From positions 1,674,001-1,738,000 of the forward strand of contig CBDAQK010000001.1 of assembly GCA_965199005.1 (NCBI GenBank): DNA of 64,000 bases, given 5' to 3'. The stretch is from LMUY01 sp965199005. GTDB taxonomy: Bacteria; Pseudomonadota; Alphaproteobacteria; Acetobacterales; Acetobacteraceae. The notes beneath the pieces were generated by a model that did no database searches, had not been told where the DNA came from, and saw only the letters and a program-made list of their open reading frames with translations. A program made the translations under genes and the position numbers. Shown here piece after piece: positions 44,081 through 56,200 of the stretch (position 1 is the stretch's first letter; each line of letters opens with the position of its first letter).

Positions 44081-45277
44081 ATGACCGACGACAGAATGGC
44101 GCTGATCGAGTTGATCGAGAAGGGCGCCGATGGTGATCTGGTGCGCGAGATGCTGTCCTTCGCGGCCGACCGGCTGATGGAGGCGGAAGTGCAGGCCCGC
44201 ACGGGTGCAGGCCATAACGAGCGAGACCCGGGCCGGCTGGTTCAGCGCAACGGCTACCGCGAGCGCGCCTGGGACACGCGTGCTGGTCGGATCGAGCTCG
44301 ACATTCCCAGGCTGCGCAAGGGAAGCTACTTCCCATCCTTCCTCGAGCCGAGGCGGACTGCCGAGAAGGCCCTCACCGCCGTGATCCAGGAGGCCTATGT
44401 CCACGGCGTCTCGACCCGTTCGGTGGACGACCTGGTCAAGGCCATGGGGGCGTCCGGCGTCTCGAAGAGCCAGGTCAGCCGGCTGGTCGAGGAGATCGAC
44501 GAACGGGTGAATGCCTTCCTGACCCGGCCGATCGAGGGGGAGTGGCCGTATCTCTGGATCGATGCGACCTACGTAAAGGCGCGGGAGGCCGGGCGCATCC
44601 TGTCCGTGGCCACGATAATCGCTGTTGGCGTGAACACCGATGGGCGGCGCGAGGTGCTCGGCGTCGCCACGGGACCCTCCGAGGCGGAGACCTTCTGGAA
44701 AGGCTTCCTGCGTTCGCTCGCCGACCGCGGCTTGCGTGGCGTCAAGCTTGTTATCTCCGACGACCACAAGGGCCTGCGTGCCGCGGCGTCCCGGGTCTTC
44801 CACGCCACCATGCAGCGCTGCCGGGTGCATTGGATGCGCAACGCATTGGCTCATGTCCCAGCCAAACAGCGCCCGGGCGTCATCGCGATGATCAAGACCA
44901 TCTTCGCGCAGGAAACCCACCAGGACATGCGCGCCCAATGGAAGACCATCGCCGATGCGCTGCGCGAGCGTGTGCCGAAGTTGGCAGCCCTCATGGACGA
45001 GGCGCGCGACGATGTCCTCGCCTACACCGGCTTTCCCAAGGAGCACTGGCCGCAGATCGCCAGCACCAACCCGCTGGAACGGCTCAACCGCGAAATCAAA
45101 CGCCGTTCCGACGTCGTCGGCATATTCCCCAATGATCGCGCCGTCATCCGGCTCGCCGGAGCGCTCATGCTCGAACAAAACGACGAGTGGGCCGTCAGCC
45201 GACGCTACATGAGCCTTGAAAGCATCAACTCCGTCAGCGAAGATCCAATCGTCAAGCTGTCTGCACTGACAGCCTGA
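44081..45277 (+). CDS. IS256-family transposase
   Basis: Full-length transposase (398 aa from ATG 44081; an ATG at 44075 lies directly on the GGAG site and is less likely). The Mutator/IS256 pattern is complete: ARTGAGHNERDPGRLVQRNG, SVDDLVKAMG, the first catalytic Asp in YLWIDATYVK, the second in LVISDDHKGL, the CxxH-like QRCRVHWMRN and the Glu in STNPLERLNREIKRR. It cuts and moves the element. The gene ends just before a hairpin at 45282. Confidence 0.96.
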   Translation: MTDDRMALIELIEKGADGDLVREMLSFAADRLMEAEVQARTGAGHNERDPGRLVQRNGYRERAWDTRAGRIELDIPRLRKGSYFPSFLEPRRTAEKALTAVIQEAYVHGVSTRSVDDLVKAMGASGVSKSQVSRLVEEIDERVNAFLTRPIEGEWPYLWIDATYVKAREAGRILSVATIIAVGVNTDGRREVLGVATGPSEAETFWKGFLRSLADRGLRGVKLVISDDHKGLRAAASRVFHATMQRCRVHWMRNALAHVPAKQRPGVIAMIKTIFAQETHQDMRAQWKTIADALRERVPKLAALMDEARDDVLAYTGFPKEHWPQIASTNPLERLNREIKRRSDVVGIFPNDRAVIRLAGALMLEQNDEWAVSRRYMSLESINSVSEDPIVKLSALTA

Positions 45278-45281
45278 TCAA

Positions 45282-45299
45282 CCTCGGACCTAACCGAGG
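45282..45299 (+). terminator. Hairpin after the transposase gene
   Basis: CCTCGG-ACCTAA-CCGAGG lies 5 bases after the transposase stop and inside the right end of the element. The stem is perfect; a T run is lacking. Confidence 0.45.
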
Positions 45300-45333
45300 A
45301 CCAGCGTGCTACACCACGCAGTGGGACATGACC

Positions 45334-45341
45334 CTGCGTCG
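45334..45341 (+). repeat. IS256 target-site duplication, right copy
   Basis: CTGCGTCG directly follows the right end of the element, identical to 43898-43905. Confidence 0.85.
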
Positions 45342-45633
45342 TGTGCTGGCGTTCGTCGATGATAATCTTGACCGGCAAATCACCCTCGCCGACCTTGCGG
45401 GCGCGGCTGGCCTCTCCGCCATGCACTTCGCCGCGCAGTTCCGCATGGCCCGTATGGCGGCTGTGCTGAGCCGGGGTGGCGGACGGGTGTTGCCCACGGC
45501 AAGCATGGGAATGACGACTGCCATGCGGCAGGCGATGTATGACGTGGTACATCGGTTCTGGAACACCGACGACGCCGACCCGAAAGCGGCCGCGCGTGAC
45601 CTGCGTATCGCGATCGAGCGGACACGGGACTAA
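45334..45633 (+). pseudogene. Chimeric remnant: AraC helix-turn-helix fused to a sugar-binding-protein tail
   Basis: One open frame joins two unrelated pieces. From the IS end to about 45450 it is the first helix-turn-helix of an AraC regulator (RRVLAFVDDNLDRQITLADL, GLSAMHFAAQFRMA). From about 45451 to the stop at 45633 it is the C-terminal tail of an ABC sugar-binding protein (GGGRVLPTASMGMTTAMRQA, MYDVVHRFWNTDDADPKAAA), which directly precedes the permease gene as expected for such an operon. The join lies at a repeated RMA (CGCATGGCC/CGTATGGCG), suggesting a deletion between short similar sequences. Neither part can work. Confidence 0.7.
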
Positions 45634-45641
45634 ACGCCGCC

Positions 45642-46504
45642 GTGCGCCGGATCGTACCCGTCCTGGCGCTTGTCCCGGCTATGATCATTCTGGGCGTGTT
45701 CTTCTGCGGCAGCATCGCTTGGACGATCGCGCTGTCCTTCACCTCGACACGACTTATGCCCCGTGCAGACTTCGTCGGGCTGGCGAATTACCGCCAACTG
45801 CTCGAAGACCCGAGGTTCGGGGCGTCCTTCTTGCACTTGGCAGAGTTTGGCGTGGCTTTCGTCGGCGCAACGTTGCTCCTCGGTCTGGTCTTGGCCGTTG
45901 CGGTGGACAGCGCCGGAGAACGGAGCAAACCCGTCCTGAAGATGGTGTTCCTGTACCCTTTCGCGGTTTCCTGGCTGCTGACGGACCTCGTATGGCAATG
46001 GATTCTGAACCCGGGCCTCGGGCTCGAACGGACGGTGCGGGACTGGGGCTGGACGTCGTTCCGCGCCGACGCGCTGGTTCAGCCACGGACCGCGCTGCTG
46101 ATGGTGGCAGTGGCCGGAGTCTGGCATGCCGCCGGGTTTGTCATGGTATTATTCCTCGCCGGGCTGGGAAGCGTGCCTTCTGACATCCGCAAGACGCTGC
46201 AGGTCGAGGCGGTCCCGGCTTGGCGCGGCTACCTGCATGTCCTGGTTCCGATGGTTCGGCCTCACGCGGCCGTCGCCGCGCTGCTTTTGTGCTTTGTGGT
46301 CGCGCAGACCTTTGACCTGGTGGTGGCGCTGACCGGCGGGGGCCTGGTTTCGCGACGGACCTGCCAACGCTGCTGATCTATGACCAGATGTGGGTCCGCG
46401 GCCGCAGTGGGGCGGGCGCCGCCTGTGCCGTGGTGCTGATGCTGACGCTGGTGGTGGCACTTGCGCCCACCCTCCTCCTGCAACTGCGGCATCGCCGGGC
46501 GTGA
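45642..46504 (+). pseudogene. ABC sugar permease (MalF type) with frameshift
   Basis: GTG 45642 begins a MalF-type permease (IVPVLALVPAMIILGVFFCG, FVGLANYRQLLEDPRFGASF, EAA-like KTLQVEAVPAWRGYLHVLVP). At a run of five G (46336-46342) the frame breaks: instead of continuing TGGGPGFATDLPTLLIYDQM, it reads to a stop at 46376. Adding one G restores the family end up to 46504. All six helices can be found over both frames. It is either inactivated or miscalled at the homopolymer. Confidence 0.8.
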
Positions 46505-46824
46505 GAAATGGGCGGCGCGGCGGGGATATCCTGGTTGCCGCCAGCCTCGCCGCGTGCGCGGCCACGTTCCTTCTGCCATTGTATGTTCTGGTCGTCACCG
46601 CGCTGAAGCCTCTGGACGAGCTTCTCGACGGTAGCATGCTGGACTTGCCGCCCGACTGGACGCTCGAGCCACTGCGCCGGGCCTGGCTGACCAGACTTCC
46701 GAACGCGGACTTGAAGCGAGACACTGAGGGCGGGCACAATAAGGTCCGGGCGAGTTCTCCTTGCCCGGACTTCAAGTGGTCTAGTCTTCTTCGTTTTGCA
46801 GCTATAGAAGTAGTGCTATCCTAA
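46501..46824 (+). pseudogene. ABC sugar permease (MalG type), truncated
   Basis: Only the N-terminal 64 or so residues are MalG-like (first helix LVAASLAACAATFLLPLYVL, then VVTALKPLDELLDGSMLDLP). From about 46692 the frame runs into unrelated sequence and stops at 46824. The EAA loop and remaining helices, and any ATPase gene, are gone. With the two remnants upstream this shows a former binding-protein/permease/permease operon cut short just before the giant gene. Confidence 0.75.
46709..46777. repeat. Nested inverted repeats at the truncation point
   Basis: Outer arms ACTTGAAG (46709-46716) and CTTCAAGT (46770-46777) enclose inner arms GTCCGGGC (46744-46751) and GCCCGGAC (46763-46770) with an 11-base loop. 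They lie right after the last permease-like codons. They may be an end of a lost mobile element or a strong hairpin. Confidence 0.5.
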
Positions 46825-47228
46825 TCCACGCTTGCCAGCAGCCACCGTGACTGCTGGCGTTCCAACCGGTCAGGATCGGCGCCAGACCGGGCCGCTTGAG
46901 TGAGGTCGTTTCGGCCGGGCGCCTTTGCGGCTGGCCCGGGTGGTTCCCGATTTATCGCGGGCGACGCCCAGGCGCCGGGCTCCGAGCAGCCTGAAACCCC
47001 GAAACGGATTGCCGAGAGATAACAGGCATCGGTAGAGACGAACGGCAACCCATTACGATTCCTGCCCCTTCAAGGCTTTTAGGCCGGATACGCGGGCGCG
47101 CCACACCTGGGTAAATTCGACCGCTAATCTCCTCCGCCTCATCCATTTGCATGACGCATGAGCTTACACGGATGTGTCAGAGTAAATGTCGCAATTTTTG
47201 CGCACCAACCGCGCGGACTGATGGAAAG
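46825..47228. other. Leader region of the giant gene
   Basis: 404 bases without a coding frame. The part after about 47000 is less GC-rich, with AATGTCGCAATTTTTGCGCA near the end. Several GC hairpins are possible (for example around 46915-46980). I see no clear sigma-70 promoter. Only a weak GGAAAG precedes the ATG at 47229. The length fits a regulated promoter plus a long 5' leader. Confidence 0.4.
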
Positions 47229-50200
47229 ATGGACATCGGCTATCCCCTGCAGAAGCGTCGCCGTCTGAAGCGCCAACTCGTCCAGGAGACGGCGCTGTCT
47301 CGCCGCTTTGATTTCGAGACGCTCGAACCCCGCGTGCTGATGTCCGCCAGTCTTCTGCCGGTGCATGGCTCCCTGGATGCGCCGGGTCAGGTCAACCAGT
47401 ACACGTTCAACCTGTCCGACCCGACGAATCTCTATTTCGACAGCCTCACCCCGCCCAGCACCCAGATCGACTGGACCTTGCAGGGGCCGCAGGGAACCGT
47501 CGTCAATCAGCAGCCTTTCTCCCAGTCCGATGGCGGCAACAAGGGTGGCACCGCCACGCTCAGCCTGGTGCCGGGCGACTACACGCTCAGCGTCTCCGGG
47601 CAGAACGCCGCAACCGGGACCTACGACTTTCAACTGCTCAACTTGGCTGCGGCGACCCCGATCACGGTCGGACAACAGGTCACCGGCACGCTCAACCCGG
47701 GCGACTCGACCGCGCTCTACTCCTTCAGCGGCACTGCCGGTGAGCAGGTCTTCTTCGATAGCCATGCGCTGGAGGCGCAAAACACCGCCTGGCGGGTGGT
47801 GGACCCGGACAACACGCTCACCTTCGGTCCCAACGGCCTAGGTCAGGACCCGAACACCGTCACCCTCGGCCGGACCGGCACATATACGGTCCTGATCGAG
47901 GGGAACACGGCTCAGACGACCCCGGCCGATTACACCTTCACCGTCTTTCCGGTCGCCAACAACCAATTCAACCTGACGCTTGGCGCCACGACGACCGGCA
48001 ACCTGCAGACGCCGGGCCAAACCGACACCTACAGTTTCAGCGTCGGGCAGGTCACCAACGTGCTGTTCGACAGCCTGGCGCAACAGGGGAACATCAACTG
48101 GACGCTCACGGGCAGCGCGGGAAATCTCGTCACCCAGCAGGCATTCAACCAGGCTGACGGCAGCAACATCGGCGGCGATCCGGCGGTAAGCCTCGCGCCG
48201 GGTGATTACACGCTGACCGTCGCGGGTAACAACAATGCCACGGGGCTGTATGGCTTCCGGCTGCTGGATCTGTCTACCGGCACGCCGACGGACCTCTCCA
48301 CCACGGTGAACGGTACCATCGACGATGCGGGTTTTGCGGCGCAGGCGCTGCACATCAGCCCGGGGGCACCGCTCAGCAACGCGCAGGCGAATGTCGCCTT
48401 CAACCTAGACGATGCCAGCGTCAATGCGACGGTGCCGAACAGCGCGCTGCTGCAACCGGGCACGTTGACCGTCGAAGCCTGGGTCAATCCCGATTTCAAC
48501 GCGGCTGGCACCATGGACATCGTCCGGCAGGGCGCGCCGGGCGCCGGTTACGCGCTGCAGGTCGGCAATGATGGGAATCTGCAATTCGATCTGGACGGCA
48601 CGATCCTGGAGGCGCCCACGGTGCTGCGCCAGGGCGTCTGGACGCAGGTCGCCGCCACGTATGACGGCACTGCCATGCATCTGTTCGTCAATGGGCAAGA
48701 TGTTGCGGATCAGGCCTTCGCCGGGCCGGTCACCTATGATGGCAACGGGCTGACGATCGGGGCGTCCGATGGCACGGGACTGGACCGGTGGCAGGGCAGC
48801 ATCGACGAGCTACGCGTCTGGAACGTCGCCCGCAGCGCTGCGGATATCACGTCCACGATGGGGCAGGAGCTTGGGCCGACGGCGGGGCTGGTGGCGGACT
48901 GGCATTTCGATGAAACCTCTGGCCTGACGCTGGCCGACAGCAGCGGTAACGGGCTGGACGCCACAATCGGCAATTTGCCGGGCACGTCCACCACGCTGCT
49001 GAGCTTCGACCTGACCGCCGGCCAAAGCTATTACCTGTACGCCCCCAATGTTTCGGGCGACATCACCGCCCGCCTGTTCGAGCCTTCGAGCGCGCTGCTC
49101 CTCGGGCCAGAGCCGCTCCAGAACCAGGGCAACATCACCGCGCCAGTGACCGGCACCTACACGCTGGCCCTCGAGGGCGGTATCTACACCGGGAGCGCGG
49201 GAACCTATTCCATTGAACTGGTGCCGAGCACGGTCTCGCAGTCCGCGATAAACGTGGGCGACACCATAAATGACAGTGTCAACGCGCCGAGTCAGAGTAA
49301 CGCCTACACCTTTACGCTGAACAATCCGACGCAACTGATCTTCAACGAACTGTCGGCGTCCGACCCTGGGCTGGACTGGTCGCTCACCGGCCCCAATGGT
49401 GTCGTGACCAACGCCGCCAGCCTTCAAAGCAGCAACGATACCGTCCTTACCGTGCAGGCGGGCAGCTATACGCTGACGGTGAACGGGCAGGGCACCGTTA
49501 CTGGCTCCTACAGCTTCCGGCTGCTGGACGTGGCCGCGGCAACGCCCTTCAACATTGGCGACACGCTGCCGGTGAGTGTCGACGAGCCCGGCGGGACGGT
49601 GCTTTACAGCTTCGCCGGCCTGGCCGGTGACACGGACTCATTCGACGTCACCGACTATCCAGAGGCTGCCAACTGGCAGCTCTTTGACCCATACGGGCGT
49701 GTGGTATTCGGCCCCGACGGCGCCAATTCGGAAGAGGGTGTCACGCTTCAGGCGGACGGGACCTATATCCTGGCCATCGAGGACAATAGCGGCACGGCGC
49801 CGAGCTTCACCATCGCGACGAGCCTGGACGCCCAGAACCCGCCGACGTCGCTGACCGGCACACCGCTTGCGTTCGACACCGCCACCACAGGCAGCCTCGA
49901 CGCAAATTCGGATACGGTGAGCTACACCTTCAGCGCCGATGCCGGGCAGGTGCTGCATTTCAACGGCCAGACCTCGAGCGGCTATGTCTCCTATAACATC
50001 GTCGGGCCGCGCGGTCAGGAAGGCAACTCGACCTATTTCTACGACGACAGCATACCCGCAATCATTCTGCCGCTCGCCGGTACTTATCAGATCAACTTCA
50101 ACGGCGACGCGAATACCAGCTTCACCTTCGCCCTCGACGATGTGGCGGCCGTCCTGCCCACGGATGGCAGCACGACGACGAACACGGTCGATGCCAACAC

Positions 50201-53200
50201 CGCAGTCGTTTACGCGTTCGATGGCACGGCCGGCACGAATATCTCGATGGTGGCGAGCACCGGCAACGAATTCGGTTACCTGTTCACCGACTACGTGCTT
50301 GCAGGCCCGGACGGAACGGTGCTGCAGCAGGGCGGCCTCAACAACACGGTGCTGACCGTGCCCACCACCGGCCAGTACACGCTGGTGCTCGAGGGGAACG
50401 CCAATTCGGGGGTCAGCCTGGCGCTGACGCCGATCGTTAACCCGGCGCCCGCCAATCTCACCATCGGCGCAGACACCGGGGGCTCGCTGCTACCCCAGCA
50501 GGTGGCGGCCTACAGCTTCACGCTCGCCAACCCGACCACCCTCGTGCTCAGCAGCGACCAGCTCGGTACTGCCAGTTTCGCCCTGATGGGGCCGAATGGG
50601 ACGATCACCACCCAGGATCTCAACGCCCTCGCCGCCAACTACCCCTCGGCGCCCGAAGGGTCACATCCGTTCATCTCGCTGGCCGCGGGGACCTACACGG
50701 TCCAGATCAGCAACGCCGACGCAAACAACCCGACCAATTACGCCTTCACGCTGTTCGACCTGGCCACTGCCACGCCGCTTGCGCTCGATACCGTCGTCAG
50801 CGGCTCGTTGGCGCCGAGTACGTCCACCGCGGCCTATACGGTGGACGTGACCGCGGGGACCACGCTGCGGCTGTTGACGAGCGGCGCGGACGTCTTCGTC
50901 CTCGACCCAAACGGCATGCCGCTCAACCGCTTCAATGACTACCGCGGCACGGGCTTCACGGCCGATTTGACGGGAACCTACACCATCCTGGTCGAGCAGG
51001 TATACTACGCCTCGGCCAACTACACGCTGGAGGCCTATGCGGACCCGGCGCCAACGCCGCTCGCGCTTGGGCAGACGGTCAGCGGTAGTTTGGCGGATGG
51101 CAACACCCTCGCGAGCTATACATTCACGCTCGCCACCTCCACCGGACTGATCTTCGACAGCCTGACGAATGATGGGAGTACCTATTGGGCACTGAGCGGG
51201 CCGAACGGGTTCTACACCAGCAACAGCTTCGCCGGGTCCGACGGGTTCAACAACTACTATTCTCTCTACAATGCCGCGCCAGACGGCGCCTATACCTTGA
51301 CGGTGACATCCGACAACGGCGGCAACTATGCCTTCCGTCTGCTGGATACGTCGACGGCAACCCCGCTTACCCTCGGCAGCACGGTCAGCGCCGCTGTCAA
51401 TCCCGGCGACTCGACGCTGATCTACAGCATTCCCGTCACGGTGGGCGTGCCGCTGGACGTAACGACGACGGACCCGAATAGCGCCCTGTCCTTCCGGTTG
51501 ATCAATCCACTCGGCAGTCAGATCCTGACGCCGCAGCACGCCGGGCAATACCTGATCACCCCTGGTTATACCGGCAACGACCTGCTGATCGTCGAGGGAC
51601 AGGTCAGCAACGGCTCCGCACCCGACCCGTTCACGGCGATTGTTACGACCGTTCCGCAGGTCAGCCAGACGCTGACCGGGTTGTCCAGCACGCCGGGCCC
51701 GTTCAGCGTTCCCGGCCAGATCGGCACCGCCCTTGCTTTCACCGGGCAGGACGCGGTCTCAGTCGCCGACGGCGCCGCAACGGCCTTGGGCAGCGCTTTT
51801 ACGATACAGTTTTGGGTTAACCCGGACCAGACCGAGAACGGCGTCATCCCGCTCGTCACCAAGGGTTCGCTCAACGGCACGCCGACCTACGCGGTCTACC
51901 TCGACAACGGCAACCGCATCCGCTTCATCATCAACGACGGCACCGACAACGACGAGGTGGACACGAATTACGGCATGGTGCCGGACGATACGTGGACCAA
52001 CGTCGCTGTCACGCTCGACCCGGCCGCCGGGGTGATGACCATCTACATCAACGGCCAGCAAGCGGCACAAAACACCTACGGGACATTCACCCCAACGGAT
52101 GACGGCTCGCCGCTGCTGATCGCCGCGCCGCCGCCGAGCCGGCCGTCGTCGTTTGGGCAGTATTATGGTCTGCTCGACGACCTGCGCGTCTGGACCATGC
52201 CGCTGACGCAAACGCAGATTTCCGCCGGCATGACGGCGGCACTGGCCGGCACAGAGGCTGGGCTGGCGCTCTATTTGCGTATGGATGATCCGAGCGGCTC
52301 GGCCACGCTCGCCGATTCTGGCCCGAACAATGCCACGGCGACGGTGCAGTATGCCTATGGCAGCCTGCCGAACGTCATCGAGGGACGGATCGGTTCGCCG
52401 TTCGAGACGGACACCTACACCTTCACCCTGGCGCAGGCCGGCGACTATGTGATCGACACGCTGTCCGACGACAGCGCCTTCACGCTGAGCATTACCGGGC
52501 CGGACGGGTTCAGCTACAGCCGCAATATCGACTCTACGGACAGCTACGATCAGTACGGCGATCCGTTCCTGGCGATGGCTGCCGGCACGTATACGATCAC
52601 GATCAGCGCGGGCAGCAACCCGCATGTCGGCTCCTATGCGTTCCGGTTCATCGACCTTACGCAAACCGGCGCGATTTCGCTGAACACCCCCGTCACGTTC
52701 AGCCGTCCGGAAGGGTCGGCGACGGCGCTGTTCAGCTTCCAGGCAGCAGCCGGCACGCAGATCATCTTCGACCCGGGCGAAATGCAGGGCGATCCCGGGC
52801 AGTTCGACATCCGCATCCTCGATCAGAATGGCAATCAGATCTACGGCCCGGCGAATTGGGGCGCCGAGACCAACATTCCCGTGCTGACGACAGGTGGGAC
52901 TTACTATCTGCTGGTCGAAGGCCGGTATTTTGAGCTCACGGGCGAGCTGACCTTCGGGTTCACGCTGGACACCGTTGTCACAAGGGCCCTCTCGCTCACC
53001 GTCGGCGCCCCCAACCCGAGCGCCGGGCCGTATTGGGGCGGCGCGCCGGGCGGCGGCGGCATCACGCTGACGGGCGCCGATGAGGTCGACTTCCCGAACG
53101 GTGCGGTCACCGATCAGACGGGCAGCCTCACGCTCGAGGCGACGGTTCGGATCGACGGGTTCCAGAACTCTTACACTCCCATCGTGACCGAGACGGCGTC

Positions 53201-56200
53201 GGACGGTTCGGCCATTGCCTATGGGCTCTATGTCCGCAACGACGGCTACCTCTACGCCTACACCCAGGATTCGAGCGGCGGCGAGATCGTCTACAGCAAC
53301 ACCAGCGTCATCCAGACGGGGGTGTTCTACACGCTTGGCGTGGTGATAGACCGCAATGCCGGCACAATGACGCTCTACGTGAACGGTATTGCAACCGGTT
53401 CGACCAGTATCCGTGCGCAGGCCGGCATTACCGTGGACGGCCCGCTGGTGATTGGCGGGACGCGGGAGTCCAACTCGGGCTACTCGCGGCTCACTGGCGT
53501 GGTGAGTGCGGTGCGGCTGTGGTCCGTCGCGCGCTCGGCGGCCGACATGCTGGCATCCGCCCAGGCAGCGCCGAGCGCGTCGGCGGACGGGTTGGTGCTG
53601 GACCTGCCGTTCACCGAGGGGAGCGGCACGACGGACGCCAACATCGCGATCGCCGGCGGGATGGCGACGCTCGTCAGCTTCAACACGGACGGCGTCACGG
53701 GCGTGTTGCAGCGCCCGGGTGAGAGCGACGCCTATAGCTTCACCCTTACCCAATCCACCCGCCTTGACGTCGATGCGCTGAGCGGGAACGGCAATCTACG
53801 CTGGACGATAACGGGCCCCTACGGCGAAATCGCCAGCAACCTGTTCACGCAGACGAACGGCTACGACAACGGCAACGATCCGGTGGTCGTGTTGCCCGCC
53901 GGGACGTACACCTTCACCGTCTCGGCGGATAATGCGGGTGCCGGCGCTTACAACGTCCGCCTGGTCAACATCGATGCCGCCGCGATCCCACTGACGCTGG
54001 GGAACGCCGTGACTGGCACGCTCGAGCCCGCGGATTACCAGCAGGTCTACCAGTTCCAGGCGAGCGCCGGGTCCACCTTCTTCTTCGACCCCGGCAACAC
54101 CAGCGGCGAGGTGGAGTGGCGGCTGATCGACCCAACCGGCCAGCAGCTTGGCGGGGCGCGCGGGTTCTCCATCACCTCGCTGGTGCTGCCGATCGCCGGC
54201 ACGTGGACGATCCTGGTCGTGGGCCGGGCGAACCAGGCCGGGCAGAGCCAGTACAGCTTTACCCCGATCATCACGCCCGTGACGACCACGCCGCTCATGC
54301 TCGGCGCGAATGTCAGCGGCGACCTGACAGTCCCGTCGCAGACGGACACCTACACCTTCACACTGACGCAAGCGGATCAGGTCGTCTTCAACAGCCTGAC
54401 CGCCAACAGCAACCTCATTTGGTCGCTCACTGGTCCCACCGGAACGTTGGTGAACCAGCGAAACTTCGCCTACTCGGACGCAGGCAACATCGGCGGCAGC
54501 ACCGTTTTCGAGCTGCCCGCCGGCACCTATACGCTGAGCGTGCAGGCCACCAACGCCAATACGGGCAGCTATGCGTTCCGCTTGCTGGACGTGAATGCCG
54601 GCACGCCGGTGACCGCGGACACGCCCGTCTCTGGGTCGCTGGGCGATGGCGGCGCGGACATCAATGTCTACCTCTTCACCGCGACCGCTGGCGAGCGGGT
54701 CGATTTCCAGCCGGGCACCAGCAGCGCATCCGGTACTGTCTGGCGGCTGATGGACCCCTACGGCAACCTTGTCTTCGGACCGAACCAGTTTGCCGACAGC
54801 GGACCCATCACGCTTGAGGCTGGCACGTATACCCTGCTGATCGAGGGTGCGACGGGTCAGACGGGAGGCGCTACATACGGCTTCACCATCGCCAGCGTGG
54901 CGCAGCAAAGCGCGGGCGGGCAGACTACACAGGATTTCGACACCCAAGGTCTGCTATCCTACACGCTGGACAACTTCAATGGTCCGGCGGCCTTGCTGGT
55001 GCCTGGCGCGACCGGCAACTCGCTCCAACTCACGCAGGGCGGGGATTCCAATCAGGACAACGCCGTCTACTTTCCTGCCATTCCGGCCGGGCCTGTGCAG
55101 CAGATCCAGGTCGATTTCGACTTCACCATCACGCCGCAGGATGGCAACCGTGATTCCAGCCTGGTCCTGGCCCTGCTGGACACGGCCACTTGGGGCAGCA
55201 GCGGCGTCGGTCCGGACCTCTTCACCAATGCGGGCCTCGCCAACTCGCTCGGCATCGCGTTCGACATCAACAACGACTACGGCGGGGACGGCGACAGCAA
55301 CCACATCGCAATCCGTGGCAGCGGCGGTCTGATCGATCAGGAGTTCGTCAGCCCCACCCTTGCCGATCTCGGCAGCGGCAGCACGGTCCACGCCACCGTC
55401 ATCGTCTCACAAACCGATGGGGGCGCCCTGCTCACCGTGGTGGTGACGCCGCAGGGCGGCGCGGCCGTGACCGTGGTCAGCAACCTCTTCATCGGCGGCT
55501 ACCAGCTCGAGCCATTGCGGGTCGCGTTCGGCGGCGCCAACCACGGCTATACGGCGACGCAGACGATCGACAACGTCGCCATTGCAGCCACACAAGGTGT
55601 CGACCCCGACCAGCCGATGACGATCGGCCAGCCAGTCTCTGGTTCGGTGACCGAAATCGGCGCCGTCGAGCGCTATGCCTTCGACCTCGCCAGCCCGGCC
55701 GCGCTGGTTTTCGACGACCTCACGACCAGCCCGGGCAATCTGTACTACACCATCACCGGGCCGGACGGGACGGTGGCGAGCGACTTCCTGGCGAATTCGG
55801 ACGCGAACAACCATGGCGGTAGCGACGAGCTGTTTCTGCCAGCCGGGCACTACGTCGTCAGCATATCCGGCCAATACAGCTCGACGGGCAGCTTCTCCTT
55901 TCAGCTTTTGAACACCGCAAGCGCCACGCCCATCACGCCCGGGGCGATTACCGATACACCTGTTAGCGTCACGCTCAGCCCGGCGGACAGCACTTCTCTC
56001 TACTCGTTCATCGGCACCCAGGGCCAGATCGTCTATTTCGACGAAGTGAGCGGGGCGCTGAACGGCGTCATCCGCATTCTTGATCCGTACGGTAACGTTG
56101 TCGTAGGGCCCACCTACTTCAACAATCTCGGGCCGTACAGTCTGGCGCAGACGGGCACCTACCTGATCGAGGTGGAGGGATACTACGCCGCAGGCGGGAC

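Larger units (their letters stand above)
43906..45333 (+). mobile_element. IS256-family insertion sequence, complete
   Basis: A 1,428-bp element with one transposase gene. The ends are imperfect inverted repeats: the left begins GGTCGTGTCCC and both reach GTGGTGTAGCA; about 22 of the first 27 positions match the reverse complement of the right end, which begins GGTCATGTCCC. An 8-bp direct repeat flanks it, and the transposase is full length, so it is probably still mobile or inserted recently. It interrupts an AraC-type regulator. Confidence 0.9.

Noticed and set aside
43922..45317. Shorter IS256 boundaries ending at GTGGTGTAGCA
   Set aside because: These boundaries give no target duplication. 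Extending outward by 16 bases on each side continues the inverted repeat and reveals the exact 8-bp duplication.
46744..46770. An integron attC site
   Set aside because: The hairpin lacks the R and L box pattern, and no integrase or cassette genes are near.
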